From Hyphomonadaceae bacterium (GTDB taxonomy: Bacteria; Pseudomonadota; Alphaproteobacteria; Caulobacterales; Aquidulcibacteraceae): DNA of 17,437 bases. Every line of letters begins with the position of its first letter. Within the stretch, counting starts at the first letter, position 1. Location: contig DPWD01000169.1 of NCBI GenBank assembly GCA_003526465.1, positions 3,055-20,491 of the forward strand, in the 5' to 3' direction. The position numbers were made by a program, and so were the translations under genes. The notes beneath the pieces were generated by a model that searched no databases, was not told the origin of the DNA, and saw only the letters and a program-made list of their open reading frames with translations. Shown here in pieces: positions 16,110 through 17,437 of this stretch.

Positions 16110-17090
16110 TCAGTCGGTATCCAGCGCGCGCATCCCCGCCTCGTCGTAGCGTTGACCGGCGACCCGCTCGGCCAGCGCCCCCAGACGGGTCAGGTCCGCT
16201 TCGCTGAGGGTCATATCCGCCGCGCCAAGATTGCTCTTCAGATTGGCCAACTTCGTGGTTCCCGGGATGACATGCGCGTTAGGCGCACGCTTCAGCACCC
16301 ATGCCAGCGCAATCTGCGCCGCCTTGGCGTTCTTTTCCGCGGCGATCGCTTCGATTTCGCGCACAAGCGCGCGGTTGGCCTGGAATGCATCGCTCGCAAA
16401 GCGCGGCGACGTCCGCCGAAAATCGCGTTCATTGGCGGCATCGACCGAGAACGCACCCGTCAGCATCCCGCGGCCTAAAGGCGAGTACGCCACCAGCGAA
16501 GCGCCGACTTCGGCGATCGCGGGCAGCACGTTCTGCTCCACATCCCGCGTGAAGATCGAGTACTCGGTCTGAATCGCCGCAATGGGATGCACCTTGGCGC
16601 CGCGGCGGACATTCTCTGAACTGGCTTCGGACAAGCCTATCGCGCGCACTTTTCCTTCCGCCACTAACTTCGCCATCGCGCCAATTGTTTCCTCGATCGG
16701 GCGGCTCTTGTCGGGGCGATGCAGGTAATAGAGATCGACGTGGTCGGTCCTGAGCCGCGTCAGCGATTGTTCGATGGCGCGGCGCATGTTGGTTTCGGAG
16801 CCGTCGACGCCAAGGCGCCGCCCGGTGGACCAATCGATGACCGGGCCGAACTTGGTTGCGATGAACACCTTGTCGCGCTTGCCGGCGAAGGCCTCGCCGA
16901 GCTGCTCCTCGTTGCTCATGTAGAGTTCGGCGGTGTCGAAATGATCGACGCCCAGATCGATGGCCTGATGGATCAGCGCGTTCACATCCGCCTGCGCGGT
17001 CGGCGGCCCGTAGAACGCCGCTAGTCCCATGCAGCCCAGGCCGATCGGGTTCAGTTTCGGGCCGCCCCGGCCCAGTTCGCGCTTTTCCAT
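16110..17090 (-). CDS. Aldo/keto reductase
   Basis: From ATG17090 the product has 326 residues, the usual length for an NADPH-dependent (beta/alpha)8-barrel reductase. The catalytic tetrad is visible: D52 and Y57 in [14 protein letters not shown]80 in IATKFG, and H124 in YYLHRPD. Further family marks are [32 protein letters not shown] and the cofactor region [14 protein letters not shown]. It is most like the YakC/AKR13-type group. GGAG lies about 8 bases before the start; the frame is open to 17258 but the extra part is the antisense of uvrB. It is divergent from uvrB across 90 bases. Its link with the modification island is only by position. The substrate cannot be told. Confidence 0.93.
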   Translation of the reverse strand: MEKRELGRGGPKLNPIGLGCMGLAAFYGPPTAQADVNALIHQAIDLGVDHFDTAELYMSNEEQLGEAFAGKRDKVFIATKFGPVIDWSTGRRLGVDGSETNMRRAIEQSLTRLRTDHVDLYYLHRPDKSRPIEETIGAMAKLVAEGKVRAIGLSEASSENVRRGAKVHPIAAIQTEYSIFTRDVEQNVLPAIAEVGASLVAYSPLGRGMLTGAFSVDAANERDFRRTSPRFASDAFQANRALVREIEAIAAEKNAKAAQIALAWVLKRAPNAHVIPGTTKLANLKSNLGAADMTLSEADLTRLGALAERVAGQRYDEAGMRALDTD

Positions 17091-17176
17091 GATCCCGTCT
17101 CCACTACCTTGAGCTTCCGCCGGTACATGGCGCCGCCGCGCCGCTGGCGCATCCCTGCGGCGCGCCCTATTTTGCC

Positions 17177-17191
17177 GTTCATGCCTCGTTC
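17177..17191 (+). promoter_or_regulatory. Candidate LexA (SOS) box overlapping the uvrB start
   Basis: GTTC-atgcctc-GTTC matches the alphaproteobacterial LexA motif GTTC-N7-GTTC exactly, and it overlaps the uvrB ATG17181. UvrB is an SOS gene in many bacteria. About half of one such match is expected by chance in a window of this size, and a box over the start codon is unusual, so the call rests on the gene context. Confidence 0.45.
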
Positions 17192-17437
17192 CCAACCCCC
17201 TGGCGTCGCCGAAGCGTCCGCCGTCTTCGACGCCACCGCCGCAATCTGGACACCGCACCGGCCTGAGCGGGCGTGGGAGAAGCTTGAGGGCGGACGCGCG
17301 TTCAAACTCGTTTCGGACTACGACCCCTCCGGCGACCAGCCCACCGCCATCGCCGACCTGATGGCCGGCCTCGAAGGCCGCGAACAGGATCAGGTGCTCC
17401 TCGGCGTCACCGGATCGGGCAAGACCTTCACCATGGC
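17181..17437 (+). CDS. uvrB: Excinuclease ABC subunit B, N-terminal part (runs off the window)
   Basis: UvrB is the damage-verifying helicase-like subunit of nucleotide excision repair, loaded by UvrA and recruiting UvrC. The 85 complete codons in the window encode an N-terminal extension of about 40 residues, then [20 protein letters not shown] (Q-motif type, residues 41-60) and the Walker A loop [12 protein letters not shown] (75-86). These are diagnostic of UvrB. The frame is open to the edge. ATG17181 lacks a clear ribosome binding site; a TTG at 17172 in the same frame is an alternative. N-terminal extensions of this kind are seen in alphaproteobacterial UvrB. The gene is divergent from the aldo/keto reductase. 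Confidence 0.93.
   Translation, partial: MPRSQPPGVAEASAVFDATAAIWTPHRPERAWEKLEGGRAFKLVSDYDPSGDQPTAIADLMAGLEGREQDQVLLGVTGSGKTFTM

Noticed and set aside
17098..17258. N-terminal extension of the aldo/keto reductase from an upstream in-frame start
   Set aside because: The extra residues are Arg/Gly-rich antisense of uvrB, and ATG17090 gives the usual family N-terminus.

Overview
The window looks like a GC-rich alphaproteobacterium of the Caulobacterales/Hyphomonadaceae kind. This is inferred from overall base composition, an rpsL-rpsG-fusA operon, a large Caulobacter-type TonB-dependent receptor with a VIVVTGSRI box, and oxygenase/sulfotransferase families common in that group. No rRNA, CRISPR array, transposase or integrase was seen. 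Nearly every gene is on the minus strand; the exceptions are an outer-membrane-type protein near the left end and the truncated uvrB at the right end.

Left part (1-5080): the 5' end of a tRNA running off the left edge, a VOC/glyoxalase-fold gene, a divergent secreted beta-rich protein gene with a strong intrinsic terminator, and the str operon rpsL-rpsG-fusA with REP-like hairpins after rpsG and after fusA. No tuf gene follows fusA.

Middle and right part (5081-15988): a one-directional island of modification enzymes around one 1023-residue TonB-dependent receptor. In transcription order it runs: YkgJ-type Cys-cluster protein, 2OG-Fe(II) oxygenase, Asp/Asn beta-hydroxylase-type protein with a long C-terminal extension, TonB-dependent receptor (own intrinsic terminator), TPR-sulfotransferase A, a 100-residue putative secreted protein with two cysteines, a decayed copy of the start of that small gene, TPR-sulfotransferase B, a short Sulfotransfer_2-type enzyme, and a second Asp/Asn beta-hydroxylase-type protein. 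The last two overlap by 4 bases. Three HxD...H...R oxygenases and three PAPS-type sulfotransferases, one small secreted protein and one outer-membrane receptor suggest a peptide or protein modification system (hydroxylation plus sulfation) tied to surface uptake or sensing. That role is inference; the substrate is not identified. The small secreted protein and the receptor are the two obvious candidates.

Right end (16110-17437): an aldo/keto reductase gene divergent from uvrB, whose start codon lies inside a GTTC-N7-GTTC motif, the known alphaproteobacterial LexA (SOS) box.
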